Origin: Progne subis subis
Taxonomy: Eukaryota; Chordata; Aves; Passeriformes; Hirundinidae
Assembly: GCA_022316685.1 (NCBI GenBank)
Contig: JAKJHU010000030.1
Span: 14,464,018-14,528,017 of the forward strand
Length of the DNA: 64,000 nt
Reading direction: 5' to 3'
Shown: one piece after another, positions 13,233 to 25,304 of the stretch
How the letters are laid out: each line of letters opens with the position of its first letter
How positions within the stretch are numbered: the first letter of the stretch is position 1
The notes under the pieces: model-generated
What the model was told of the DNA's origin: nothing
The model's input: the letters and a program-made list of their open reading frames with translations, nothing else
Databases searched by the model: none
Program-made: the position numbers and the translations under genes

Positions 13233-16200
13233 GGGTGCTCCTCTGCTGCAGGAGTACTTCTGGGAAATAAGTTGCTGTAAATTTTTAAAGATGTGTTTTC
13301 AAATCCTCCTAAGCAGAACGAGGTGGGAGATGCATTTTGGTGTTCCACGTTCTCTCTTAGCCTCCCTCTTCGCAGGGTGGTTCCTGTGTTCCTGCTGCAC
13401 TCTGGAGCAGGGCACGGTGGCTGTTATTCTAGCTATGTGCTGGATAATGTTGCGAGATCCAAAAATAAAAGGTGGAAAAATACGCAGACGGAGGAAACAA
13501 GGCACAACTTTACCTCTTGGGCAGAGCAACTCCCTTCCTGCTTCCTAGCACCCTCTTTCAAGACCCCTTGAATTTTAAAAGGTGGATACCAACTTTTAAT
13601 CCTTGGCTCCCTTCAAGAAGTTATGTTGTTAGACTGCTAGTATAGGTCCTTTGATGAAATACTGTTCTTCTCTTCGTCTCCAGCATTTTAGAGTTACACA
13701 TTTCTTTGCTCAAGAACACTTCAGGGTTATTCCAAGCCTCATTGGAAGAGCAGAGGAGAGAGTGGTTTGTTGGTGCTTATTTGATCTCATATTTCTTAAA
13801 ATGCAAGCACCTTTGTATCCTCTTGGGTATTTACCATACCAATATTTGTGGTACAGGAAAGTTTTGTTACAAGAATTGAATGAAGAAGCTCTGGGAAGTA
13901 AAAAGGGTTTACACAAGGTCAGGCAAGGAATTAAAACCTCTCCCATAGCCTGGCTGGAACCACACTCTCCTGCCGTCTCCTTTTCCTCTGGTGCACCCAT
14001 GTCCCTGGGTAATGAGTTGCTGGCTAAGTGGCTCAGCTTCTCAGTCCAATATAGGACCACTGATTTCCGAACAATTCCCCGAGGATGTGCCAGCTGAGGC
14101 CACATCAGACCTGCAAGTCTCTTACTTATCTGTTTGCTTGTATGTTGCAAGTCACCTCTTTTGGCAAAACTAGTGCAATCATTCAATCTGTTGAAATTGC
14201 CTGATTAAGTCATCAGATAAGAAAAAAGTCTACTGAGATATGATTATCAAAAAGAAATCCTCAAGATGGCCAACTTGGCCTCTTAGGAATGTGGGCTCTG
14301 ACTTGGAACCAATGCATGGTAAGGCTGTGATTTTTGTTTGGTTTGTCTCCCAAAATGGGTATGGGAGGTGTCTCATACTTTGTAGCGGTCTTGACTGCTC
14401 CCCCCCTCCAGTGAAATTTGGCAATTTTACTTCTTGCAATGGGGACCCAGAAAATTATTTTGCCGGAGCAGGTACTCCATTAAAGATGCAGACGTGCTGT
14501 GGAGAAGCAGAGCTTGAAATGTTAACTGCTCTCCAATAAGTGTCATATACATATATACATACATATATAGATATATATATACACATACAGATATATAGAT
14601 ATATGCATCAGTTCTCTTAATAGCCATGGAAAGCAGGGATGTCCAGTTTCCAGGAGCATAAACCTCTTGCATTTAGCCTGTTCCAACAGATAATAGGACG
14701 TGCAACCTCGGTATCATTTCCTTAATTACATCAGCATTTCTTGTTCCCCTCTTCCACACACTCCCTGCAGTCACAAAATCACAGTTACTGTAGGAATTCA
14801 CACTTGTGTCCCAACGCTCACAACCAACACTTGCTATTTCTTTAAGTTTCTTGGAGGTTTATTGGGTTTTTTGAAAGCAAGATGCAAAAGACAACACGTC
14901 AACAAGCAAAGCATTTGAATGACTGTGCAGTCATTATAACTGATATCAGGGCAAAGGAATGCAAGCTGGCCAGTCTGTGGCTTCATGCCTTTAGCTCCTG
15001 TCCCTGTTTTGTTTTTCATTTTGAGCACAGGAAGGGGCCAGTATATGACCATATGCTTACAAAATGCCAGTTACATATCTTCCAGACACTGTTGTCATAG
15101 TAATGATATGACATGTATGTGTCACATTTTGTCGTGCTGTGAATGTACCTGTGTAACTCCAAACCTCACTGTTGTTTCCTTCTCCTTTTTTTCATCACCA
15201 ATAATAATTGTTTCCAAGGAACTTAATGCATCTGTTCCGAATAAATTGGAAATGTAATTCCACTTCTGCCAGTGCCAGTGGGAATTTCATTCCCTGGGAA
15301 ATGTGCAGGGGTATTGCAGGGAAAAGGTTAAGCATGCACTTAAGCATCATTGATGTTGATCAGGTTAAGTCTGCTTTAAAACCATGGCAGTTATTGCCTC
15401 TTTCCAAGCACCAGTGTTACTGGGTGGTTCTGAATGAAGGAGAATTGCTCTCCCCTTGAAACACCCTAAAGATGGAATGAACCTGGAGGGCGGAAATAGC
15501 AGAAGCTGATGCTGATACTGCTATGAAGATTACCTTGGTCATACCTTTTAATTTTCCAAAGATAAGATTCTTTCAGCATGATCTAAAGATTCCTTCAATT
15601 TTCAAATGTCAGGGATTTTTTCTCTTGTGACTTGTTTTCCTTTGTTTTTCTTGTCCTGTAATCTTCTTTGCAAGTTAAACAAGGTTTTGAAGTTAGCACT
15701 ACTTTGAGGCAGTGGTATCTAGGCCAAAGAGGTTCACACCTCTGGCGTGAGTGAGTTACTGTGATTTTTGTGGAGGGGAAGTCTTGTGATGAGAGCGTGG
15801 AGGAGCAGAGCTGAGGTCAAGGTTTGATCACTGTGGCTTTTCCCCTGTGAGCCTTTTGGCAAATGAGAGATGAATGCAGGCTCCATATAACCATCTTTAA
15901 AATAGACATCCCTTGGGGAGAGTATGGATTAATTAACATTTCAGAGATGCTTTGAGTTTCTTTGGTAGGTGTTGCAGAAATGCAAAAAGGGTTTTTTTTC
16001 TTGCTGGACACAGGCTGTCTAAAGGACAAATTTTAAGGATCTTGGTTTACTTCCTCAGTGCTCTTTTTTTCAAATGGAAAACTATTTAACTTCTTTTGTA
16101 TGTATCAGTATGGTGTTTTACTGCCAATTTAAGCCAAATAAAATATACAGTGTCTGGACCAAGATTGGATTTCATACCTTCACATCGTGAGTGCTCATGC
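13233..16200. other. Non-coding with a CA/TA microsatellite
   Basis: No gene recognised. A 148-codon plus-strand frame (13651-14097) is overlapped on the minus strand by a 158-codon frame (13710-14186), and neither resembles a known protein. An irregular TA/CA repeat lies at 14545-14606. Confidence 0.55.
14545..14606. repeat. Irregular AT-rich microsatellite (TATACA/TAGATA)
   Basis: About 60 bases made of CATATA, TACATA and GATATA units, partly self-complementary. It gives a meaningless tyrosine/isoleucine-rich stretch in the minus-strand frame. Confidence 0.85.
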
Positions 16201-16203
16201 TGA

Positions 16204-16348
16204 TAATTTGCCAGTAGCCTCAGGTCTTTGATAGTAATTTGCCAGATGCTATACGGAACCTAATTTGCATCTGTATTTACGTAAATGCTTTAATTAAAAT
16301 GTGCACCAGCCTGAGATAGATGAACAGCACTGCCTGTTATTTGTTTAC
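16204..16348. promoter_or_regulatory. Dense cluster of transcription-factor words, candidate enhancer
   Basis: Within 145 bases: TAATTTGCCAG twice (16204-16214 and 16235-16245), the exact octamer word ATTTGCAT (16263-16270, the reverse complement of ATGCAAAT), the 12-base palindrome ATTTACGTAAAT (16275-16286, holding the PAR-bZIP/E4BP4 core TTACGTAA), the palindrome TTTAATTAAA (16289-16298, homeodomain type) and the forkhead core TGTTTAC (16342-16348). Such stacking is typical of conserved vertebrate enhancers. The sites are read directly; enhancer function is inferred. Confidence 0.4.
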
Positions 16349-17228
16349 ATTCCCTGACAATAAAACCCTGCATTGGCTGCTTCATGCTCACTGTACGACT
16401 TGATATACAATTTGAGGTTCAGACTAGAAACTTGACAGTTCTCTAGTTAAACTCTGCTGCAAACTGAGGAGCAACAGAAAGCTTTCAGGACAAAATTCTG
16501 CCTTTATTTTAGCAGCAGAGAAGACCTGAGCAGTTTGAGTCAAGGGGCCAAATTCTGTCAGTATCCAGTCTTGAAATTCTAGCTTTAGGGTTGTTTTGTG
16601 CAGTCAGAATTTATATTTCCTTGCACACGATGTCTGCTTTGTCACACATCCAAAATGTGAAACTCCGCCAACAAGAGTAGAAAATCTTCTTAAATACAGC
16701 CTCCATGAAGAATAAAGTTTTTGAGCACTGTTCATCTTTCAACAGAGCACGACAGAGCTTCCTGAAGGGCAGAGCGCTCTAAGGGATTTTGGGGCACAGG
16801 TGGGGCCCTGGTTGTTTCCGTGGGATATGAGAGAGCATATGGCTGCGTTTGGATGAAGGCAGTGAAGACTTTGGGTGTTTTTTTTGCTTAGACCACACAT
16901 GTCATCTGGAAAACACAGCCATATAAATACAAAATAAACCCAAACTGTTCAATTTGCCTTTGGACAGTGGATGTTCCAGTTGATGCTGCTCTGCTGCTTC
17001 CCAGTTATTCAGAAGTTGTCATAATGTTACAAAGGAGGAATGGGGAAGTTATGACTGATTCCACAGCTGGCTGTGAAGATCCATGAAGGACAGGCTAAGG
17101 AGAGCTGTAACTACCCTGCCTGGATTTGAAGGGTTGTTGAGCTTTGTTTAAAGGTGTTTACTTAATTTTTTTTATAGGAGATTCTTTAGAGCCAGTGTTT
17201 CTTTCAGTGAGAGGTTGTGTATATGCAG
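16349..17228. other. Non-coding, no gene seen
   Basis: Mildly AT-rich. It continues the composition of the preceding site cluster to about 16450 (CAATAAAA, TTGATATACAATTTG), then becomes unremarkable. Confidence 0.45.
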
Positions 17229-17310
17229 GGGACTGGAATAAGATCTATTTTAATTGTAATTAATATATAATTAAAGGTCCTTTTCAACCCAAACTATTCT
17301 ATGATTCTGT
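17229..17310 (+). mobile_element. CR1 LINE 3' end, short, with an AT-rich insertion
   Basis: GGACTGGAATAAGATCT matches the CR1 segment before its 3' end, and AAAGGTCCTTTTCAACCC followed by AAACTATTCTATGATTCTGT is the CR1 3' terminus. Between them about 26 bases of TTAAT/ATATAATT sequence interrupt the consensus. The 5' part is missing, as is normal for CR1. Confidence 0.85.
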
Positions 17311-20300
17311 ACAAATTTGAGCATTATCACTCGGTTTCTCTGGTGGTCTCTGACTATATTTCCTGTAGTTATTTCTGAATTTCATCTGAGAGAGTCCGTT
17401 TAGGTTCGGCATATTTGCACATTAACATTTATCCATTAACCTGGTTATCCTGATAGCTCTGTTCAAGATGCTAAACTGTCCCTGTATTATGACCTGTGGG
17501 ACAGGTGGCCAAAAGCTGTTTATTGAAGTCCATGTGAAAGAGGAGAGGAACAAAAGGGACTACATTTGTGGGAAAATAGCCGAAATATTTCAATTAGGAG
17601 ATGTTAATAAGCTGGCTGGATTGCGTGCTGGAGGTTGTGGGGTGAGTGTCAGTGCAGGGTGATGATGTCGAGGGAAGCTGGAGCCCACCCTGCTCCCACG
17701 AGCGTTGAAGGGCCGCAGCCCTGAGCCTGGCACAGAAACGGCAGCCAACAGTGATGGCCAGGGTGATTCCCTGCCAGGGCACCATCTGCCACAGCTGGGG
17801 TCTGCCAGGGATCCTAACCAGACAGCATTTTGCACTGCTGGGATGTGGTGGGCTCAGTCAAGTAATGAGCATGACAAAGCCAGATTTGCAACCTTGCCTT
17901 AATTTAAACTGACATAAGTAAATCCAAACTATTAAGCTTGCTTTGCTTCATCTGTAATAAGAGGATGAAAACACTGTATTAAATATTTTTTGGCATGGGG
18001 GTGCTCTGATACTTGAGAGGAAGGTGGGGAAGGCAGTGGAAGGGAAGCAGCCCTTATTCTCCATTTGTGAGAGAGAGGAGGGGAAGGTACTTGCTGGTTT
18101 CTCAGTCTGGCTTTTATCAGTCCCTGAGTGGAGCGTAGGGCCCGGCACCATTCAGCTCCTCTCCACTGATGAAGTTTTTTCAATGTGAGGCAAGCACATG
18201 AATGAGAGGGCCTGGGATGTGGCACACAGGGGAAAACCCTTCCCCTAGGGAAAGCGTCCTGTTGGGAAGGGATATTTTTTTTAAAGTCTGCTCGGCAGCT
18301 GTCTCCTCTGACATTATTGAGATCCATTGGCCAGCTGTCCCTGCTCAGCCCTCCACTTTCCCCTCAGATAACTGTGCCACATCTCCCAGCAAGGGACAAA
18401 GCAGGATGGTAGCTGGTTGTCAGGAGCCCTGGAAAAGTGTGGATTACAACCCGACTTTAACACTGAAACAGCTGCTGGTTTGAGTTTGGACTGACATGCA
18501 AGGTGTGGGTACCTCTGCTCATGCCCACTTTGGTACCTCAGGCTTTCCCAAGGGGAGCTTTAGGTGTTTTGTGAGGTGGGAGAGCAAGGAAGGGGGTCCA
18601 GCAAACAGCCCTGCATTTGGAGGTTTCTTTAATCAGTTGTCATGTCTGCTTGATTTTAAAAGTCTGCACTTATGCTGCAGGTCTAGTGAGTGCTGTAAGC
18701 CAGCCTTTAATCAGCCTGTGCGTATTTTAAGAATTGTGCCTGTTACTGCCTCAGAGATACCTGGAGATTTGGCCCAGAGAAGCCTGGCCTAGTTTCTCGG
18801 GGTAGCCAGCAAGGCGTGCTCATTTCCCAATTTAACGTGAGCCTCTTCAGTCTTATTTTTCAAAGCATTTTCTTTGAAAGATTGCAAAGCTCCAAGCAAC
18901 CAGTTAATGCATGGAGGAAGAGAGAAGACATAGTGCAACAGAGCAATAATTCCTGCTTAGAAGTATATTAATGACTGCACATGGGCCATGGATGGAGTAC
19001 AGCAGGGTGGTGTTCTGGAAGGAGGGCCATCCTTGGGCAAAGGGACCTCCAGCCCTCTGCAGTGAAGGCAGCTCACTTGTCTGCTGTTCTTTGGTTACAG
19101 ATATGCAATGCTGGAGGCAGCATCCAGCAGCCTCGTGCAGAACTGGCAAGGTTCCTAATGAAAATAAAGCTTAATAGGGTAAAATCACGGCAAGAAAGTG
19201 TTGGGGGTTTAGTCATTTGAATATCAGAAATCAGTTAGGCTGGGGTTTTTTTTTTTGTGTCACACTGTGGGTGTGATAGAAATGATTATTCATCTTTCCA
19301 TCCGAGCTCTCTAGACTGGGAAAAGTGAGTATGAAAAGGTTGGTGGATCTGTCCAGACAATCCTCTGGATTTTGAGCATGCCAGACAAGTGTCCCAGTGC
19401 CTGGGAATAAATGCTCATCTTAGTCAGACCCTTCTTGGGCTCTGACTTGGAAGTTCTCTTCCCATGTGCCCAGATGCCTGTGAAACAAGGTTTTGTCAAA
19501 GCAGGCACCCAGCTTCCAGCAAAAGCACGTTTGATAATCAGGCTCTTGGATAATGTGGTGATGTTCCCACCCTAGCATCACACCACTATCAAAATATGCA
19601 AAAAGTATCTCTCGGAAGTAAAAGCATTCCATTCTGGAAAAGCATTTGAGAGACAGTTCATTAGCTCTTTATTTTCACCCACCTAATTGGAATTCCCAAC
19701 TCCTTTATTTACTTAGTTAATTATTAAATTTTTTTCTGCTGTCATCTGAAGTTGTAAGTGAGTTTTCTGAGTTGTCCATACTATGAACTGTCACCTAGTG
19801 GTAGGAATACTTCAGAAAGGGTCCTTTCTCAATCTGCCATGTGTGTGTGTACAGATGAAGTTGATACAAGATCTTCAGGATGTCTGCAGTAAGTCATCTC
19901 CTAATACAGGATGTCACCTTGTCACCTGAGGCCAGTTCTTACTTACTATTTCTATTTCAGAGCACCTCAAGACACACATCAGTTGATGAAACAACATAAA
20001 TCAAAGCTGGAGGCTGTACCAAATAGTTCATAACCCTGGAGGAAAACCTGGCAGAGGAGCAGAGAAAGGAAGGGAGGAATTAATGCTAAAACATGTGTCT
20101 GAGTGGTTTTGATGTGTTTGTTTCCTGTTGGCTTTCTTAGATGTTGTCAGCTGTTGTTAAATTTTGTACACCTAACAGCAAAGATGGCGTTAATGGTATT
20201 AATGAAAATACATGCAGTATGGGAAGAGGGCATTTACTGAATTCAGAAGTTGATCCAGATGCCCCTTCACTGTTAGATGGATTTTATTATAAAAAAATCT

Positions 20301-20956
20301 ACCTTTCTGATTTGGAAACACCCAACAAAACCAGTCCTTGGCTCAGATGGATGTTTGCCTTAAGTTCTTTTTTTCCTCTTTAAACTAAAAAAACCCTTAA
20401 CTTTAAAAAAATGATACAGTATTTGCAGAATCAATAGAAAAGCTGACCCAGATAAAAGTGCACAAAAATTGGTTTCATGCCCTAGAACTTTTCCTGCATG
20501 CTTTTTGATGCAATGTATCTGATGCTTCAAAAAGGAGGTAACATACAGTGATCTCAGCAGCTTTGAAGAATTGTCCTGGAAGAATAACAAGGAGTACTGG
20601 AGAAAGGGGTGTGCACTCATCTGGTTTTTCTCCCCCTCATTAAATAGATCATGAGACAAAAAGAAATTTAATATCATGTTGCTGGTTATGTGGACAGATA
20701 AGATAAATTTTGTATGAAATATGATTTTGTCTGATTTTTAAAAGGTGAAAGTGCATTTTTCCTGAACAGTCTTCACAGCAGGATGTGAATTGCACTTTAT
20801 CTCCTTGGTTCAAACCTGCTTTTGCTGGAGTGAGTGGCAGAGGTGTATCCAAGTAGTAGCAGTAGCAGGCTTCTCTCTCAGAAATGTAATTATATCCTCG
20901 TGAATCAGGTAGAAAGCTGTGAAAAATATCTGGTGCTCCAGATGTATTCCAGTATA
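17311..20956. other. Non-coding, no gene seen
   Basis: No recognisable exon or repeat. GC-richer parts at 17690-17830 and 18000-18480 hold overlapping frames on both strands without domains. A T10 tract sits at 19246. A GTGTGTGTGT run lies near 19843. Confidence 0.5.
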
Positions 20957-21768
20957 ATCATAGAATCACAGAATGGTTTGGGTTGGAAGGGACCCTAAAG
21001 ATCATCTCATTCCACCTCCCCTGCCGTGGGCAGGGACAGCTCCCACTAGATCAGGCAGTTCATAGCCCTTTAAACGCTTCCCAGGACGGGGCATCTACAG
21101 CTTCTCTGAGCAACCTGTGACAGTGTCTGATGACCCTCACAGTAAAGAATTTCTTCATAATATCTAACCTAAACCTGTTCTCTTTTCTTTTTTGAACCAT
21201 TCTCCATTGTCCTGGCACTGCATGCCCTTGTAAATATTCTTGACCCATCTTTCCTATAAGTTCTCTTCAGGAGAACTTCAGAAGGCTGCAATTAGGTCAC
21301 TCTGAAGCCTTCTCCAGGCTGAACAATCCCAATTCTCTCATCCTTTCCTCGTAGGGGAGGTGCTCTATCCTCCTACTCATCTTTGTGACACCCTCTGGAC
21401 TCGCTCCAACAGTTTGATGTCCTTCCTGTGTTGAGGGCCCCAGAGCTGGACAGAGCACTGCAGATGGGGCCTCAGCAGAGCAGAGTAGAATGGCAGAATC
21501 ACTCCCCTAAACCTGCTGCCCTTAGGGCTTTTGATGCAACCGAGGATGTTTGTCTTTCTTGGCTGCAAACACACATTGCTGGAACATGTCCAGTATCTCA
21601 TCCAGCAGCATCCCCAAACCCAGCAGGGTTGCTCTTGTTCTGTTCACCCCCCAGCTTGGATTGATAACAGGGCTGATACCCTGACCCAGGTGCAGCACCT
21701 TGCACTTGGTCTTGTTAAACCTCATGAGATTCCCATTGGCCCATTTCTTGAAGCAAGGCAGATCCAAA
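20957..21768 (-). mobile_element. CR1 LINE, 5'-truncated copy of about 0.8 kb
   Basis: Read on the minus strand, the element ends at 20957 with the CR1 terminus (ATTCTGTGATTCTATGAT). Going 5' it includes the conserved 3' UTR and then the end of ORF2. Minus-strand pieces such as LPFYSALLRPHLQCSVQLWG (about 21430-21490) and RFNKTKCKVLHLGQG (about 21680-21730) are reverse-transcriptase C-terminal segments of CR1. The frame is broken by stops and shifts, so the copy is dead. Homology fades at about 21768, the truncation point. Confidence 0.95.
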
Positions 21769-23407
21769 CCTTAATTTTATTCCAATACAGCACTTAGATT
21801 TGGAGGAATCATGCATTCAGTGAACCTCTGTTGCTTTGGTTTCCAAGAACATCCCAGGCTGTTCAGGGCTATGTACCCAGACACATAATAAATCAGTGTT
21901 CAGTACAGACATCAGTGCAGTTAAGGTGATAAATTGATAGGAAAAGTTTGTGGGACAGCAAGACTGACAGGCTGTAGGAGAGTTTAATTCCATCCCTTTG
22001 TATTCTTGGCCTTAAAAGTTGAAGTCTCGCTGGAGGGGAAGGATGGGCCCAAATTTACTTATTCTTAACAGAATAAGCAGACACATTGCCCAAGCTGTGT
22101 TGTCTATCCCCAGGATAGGGAGAAAAGGCCACAAAAGCAACTGCTTTGTGGGGATTTCCACAACCCTTCCCAATCCTTGGAGTCAGTCACTTTTTTTAAG
22201 GTCTTGGTGTATGCAGACTTTCCCCTTTAGGCTCCGGGCTGGGGCTGTGCGGCTGGGAGAAGTGCAGCAGGCAGGAACATGCCCTGGGAGATACTCCCAT
22301 CAAATAGGAGCTCAAGGAATTTGCAGTGAGGAGAGCGGCTGAAGCTCAGGACCAAACAGGAACATACAGCAACATATAAGGGATTCTGGGCAACCTTTCC
22401 TACTGTCTGTGATTACTGGTAGCTGACCCAGGTACCTCTCACTGAACTTTCCAGGTATAGGGACATGGACACTCTTACTGAAAATGACAGACTCAGTAAC
22501 ACCAAACAGTGCTGGTTTTCATGAGCAAATGAAGTACAAACGCAGTTATTTGAGAGGAGGGAGCAAAGTGATCTTTTGCTTTATGTTTGTATCTTTTGCT
22601 CGTTTTTCCTTGCACCTCTTTTGCACTGATGGCTGCTGTGTTCGGCAGGAATTTGCAAACGCGTTTGCTTACAGCCAAAAGTAGGAATGGTCTAAACAGC
22701 CAGAAAAGGGAAACCCCTTCCTCTTGGTTTTTTGTTTTTTGTTTTTTTTTTTTTTTTTCCATGGCAGCAAAGTGTAGAAATGTAGTCACTGTCTGGTCTT
22801 GATCAGTCTTGGTTTTTTTCCCTTTTTTTTTCTTTTCAGCTTGAGGGTTGAGGGAAACAAAAGAGGGAATGAATAAAGAGCAAGGGAAAAGAGTGATTGC
22901 TGCCGGGCTCTGTCATGTGGTGAGGAAATCAGGCTGAAACTGGAGAGACCAGGCCAGGCCTAACAGTCATACTGGGAGGCCTTGAATTGTGTGATTCTGA
23001 CAGTGGATCTGAGCAGTGACAATAGCTGGTGATGTTTCTGGCTGCACTCTAGCATCATCCATATGTGAAGTTGTACTGATGAGTTGCTGCCCACAACACT
23101 TTCCCCACCTGCCTGCTCTTACAGGCAGCCTGGAATGATGGCCCCTTGTCCTTCCCAAATTGGCACATCCATTTAAACCATGGAGACTGATGTGAGGTAG
23201 CGTGTTTTTCTGTTGTGTTCAATGCAATTCGCTCTTTGGCTTTTCCTACTCTTAACATTGCTGTTGTTATGAGCTTGGGTATTTGGTGGGTAGTGGAAGG
23301 AGTGTGTGATTTTTGGCTCTGTCCTCAGTGAACAACTTCCACCGTGTATCTCCATCAAATTTGTGTGACACCTGGATGGCTCTGAACACGGAGACTGCAA
23401 CACTACA
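21769..23407. other. Non-coding between two CR1 copies
   Basis: No gene seen. It contains an interrupted T-rich tract at 22729-22758 (including T17) and a second T-rich run at 22812-22833. The stretch around 22400-22700 has no repeat I can name. Confidence 0.5.
22742..22758 (+). repeat. Poly-T tract (T17)
   Basis: A run of 17 T preceded by TTTTTTGTTTTTTG. It is a simple intronic homopolymer and not a good polypyrimidine tract, since no AG follows closely in an acceptor context. Confidence 0.85.
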
Positions 23408-24068
23408 GGCATGGGGAAGAGTGGCTGGAAGGTTGCCCAGAGGAAAAGGACCTGGAGATGCTGGTCAACAGTGACTGAACATGAGCCAGTTTGTGCTCAG
23501 GTGGCCAAAAAGGCCAGTGGCATCCTGGCCTGTCTCACAAACGGTGTGGCCAGCAGGACCAGGGTAATGATTGCCCCCTGTACTCGGCAATGATGAGACC
23601 ACACCTCAAATCCTGTGTCCAGTTCTGGGCCCCTCAACTTGAAGAAAGACACTGAGGTGCTGGAGGTGGTCTAGAGGAGGGCAACAGAGCTGGGGAAGGC
23701 TCAGGAGCACAGCTCAGGTGAGGAGCAGCTGAGGGAGATGGGGCTGTTTAGCTTGGAGAAAAGGAGGCTCAGGGGAGACCTTATCCTTCTCTAGAGCTCC
23801 CTGAAAGGAGGCTGTAGCCAGGTGGGGTTGGTCTCTTCTCCCAGGTAACACGGGACAGGATGAGAGGAAGTGGCCTTAAGTTGCACCAGGGGAGATTTAG
23901 ATTGGTTATTAGCAAACAGTTTTTCACAGAAAGGGTGGTCAGGCATTGGAACCAGTGAAGTCACTGTCCCTGGAGGTATTTAAAAGACATGGAGATGTGG
24001 TACTTAGGGAAGTAGTTTAGTGGTCAACTTGGCATAAAGGTTCTTTCCAAAATAAATGATTCTGTGAC
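23408..24068 (+). mobile_element. CR1 LINE, 5'-truncated copy of about 0.66 kb, other subfamily
   Basis: Sense orientation. The translated start includes VAKKASGILACLTNGVASRT, a CR1 ORF2 C-terminal segment. Next come the usual CR1 blocks GGCTCAGGGGAGACCTTATC and GAGGTATTTAAAAGACATGG, then GGTACTTAGGGAAGTAGTTTAG. The end is AAATAAATGATTCTGTGAC. The final part lacks about 25-30 bases of the usual 'tggttggacttgatgatctt' region. The 3' UTR type (GACATGGAGATGTGG) differs from that of the 20957-21768 copy, so the two belong to different CR1 subfamilies. Confidence 0.95.
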
Positions 24069-24204
24069 TGCATAAGGGAAAATCCCATGGTGTTGAAAAT
24101 TAATATCAGGTTAATAGTCCACAGCTTGGTTATTTAAAAATAAAAGTTATTGCTGTACATATGTTGGGCAGAAAAAGTGTCCAACAACAGTGCAGCAACC
24201 ACTA

Positions 24205-24268
24205 TGCTGGAAAACAATTCTCAATCATGGCCCTGGCAGAGGAGGGGTCCTACAGCTGTTTTCCAACA
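24205..24268. repeat. Imperfect inverted repeat (hairpin)
   Basis: TGCTGGAAAACA (24205-24216) pairs with TGTTTTCCAACA (24256-24267) with one mismatch around a loop of about 40 bases. Outer bases (CAGCAAC and GTTGCTG) can add weaker pairing. Origin unknown; chance is possible. Confidence 0.35.
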
Positions 24269-25283
24269 CCTTTGTTGCTGTGGGCATGTAGGTAACTAAC
24301 CAGAGGGTGATAGTCTGAAATGCAAGGGTTAAGAGGAATAATGTGAAATAGTTTAACCTTAATAAAAGCCAAATAAATTAATAATGAGCTTTTTCTTAGC
24401 CAGAGCCCTACAGGGCATCACTCTCTCTCTGGCTGAATTTTCTTATGTGATCAAACATTCTTCTCCTTGCTCTAAACCTCTTGTTGCCAATCTAAAATAG
24501 CACAAGACTGAGATTTCTCACCCTTCAAGAAAACGCTCTGATTTGTTGAAGGAAATTAGGAACAGTTAAGGAGATAGGAAAGAAAGTAATGTACCTTTCT
24601 CTGTGCTGACATCTGCACCTGGGGGATGTGTTGAAAAGTAAATATAATCCACTTTGAGAATTCTTTCCCATTTTCTTTCACTCTGGTTCAGTGCTCTGGT
24701 TCCAAATGAACTAGACTTAGCGTTGGAAAGTGAGGTGCAGAAAGGCTGTAGGACCTCAGTGAAGAAGTGGATGGTCATCTCCCGATGCTAGGGCTGTGGG
24801 GTTAATGCTGTTGTTCATTTGCAAATTTTTCAAGAGAGCACTGAGATGAGAATGAGCAGGATCACTGTCTGTCTGTCTGTCCAGTGCCAGAGGAGCCAGG
24901 CCAGGACTCAGGCCAGCCCCTGCCTCACCTTGTAGCCAAGGCCAATTGCATTTGCCGCCAGCAGCTGCACTGCTTTTTTCCAGCTTCAAATAAATCTGTG
25001 GATGGGCACAACCTGGCCCTGAGCAGCCTGTGCCCCAGCTGGAGCAGTCCCCTGGGGGTGGCCGTCAGGCGAAGGTGGCCTCGATGGCTGCCCAGGCTGC
25101 CTGGCTCAGCCATCCCCTTCCCTGGAGGACCACGCTCCTCCTCCTCCCTAGAGGGATATGAGATCAGTTTCAGCCTGGCAGAGAACATGTTTTCTGAAAT
25201 CTTCTAAATCTCTAAGAGAGGAGGAATAGTTTCTGGGACAGTGCTGCACAGCGAAAGTGTGCCTAGAATGCTGAAATTTCTCC

Positions 25284-25304
25284 TTTTTTTTTTTTTTTTT
25301 TTTT
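25284..25304 (+). repeat. Poly-T tract (T21)
   Basis: An uninterrupted run of 21 T followed by AAAGACAGC. Simple homopolymer. Confidence 0.9.

Noticed and set aside
13651..14186. 148- and 158-codon frames on opposite strands
   Set aside because: They overlap each other and neither resembles a known protein. At most one could be real, and nothing supports either.
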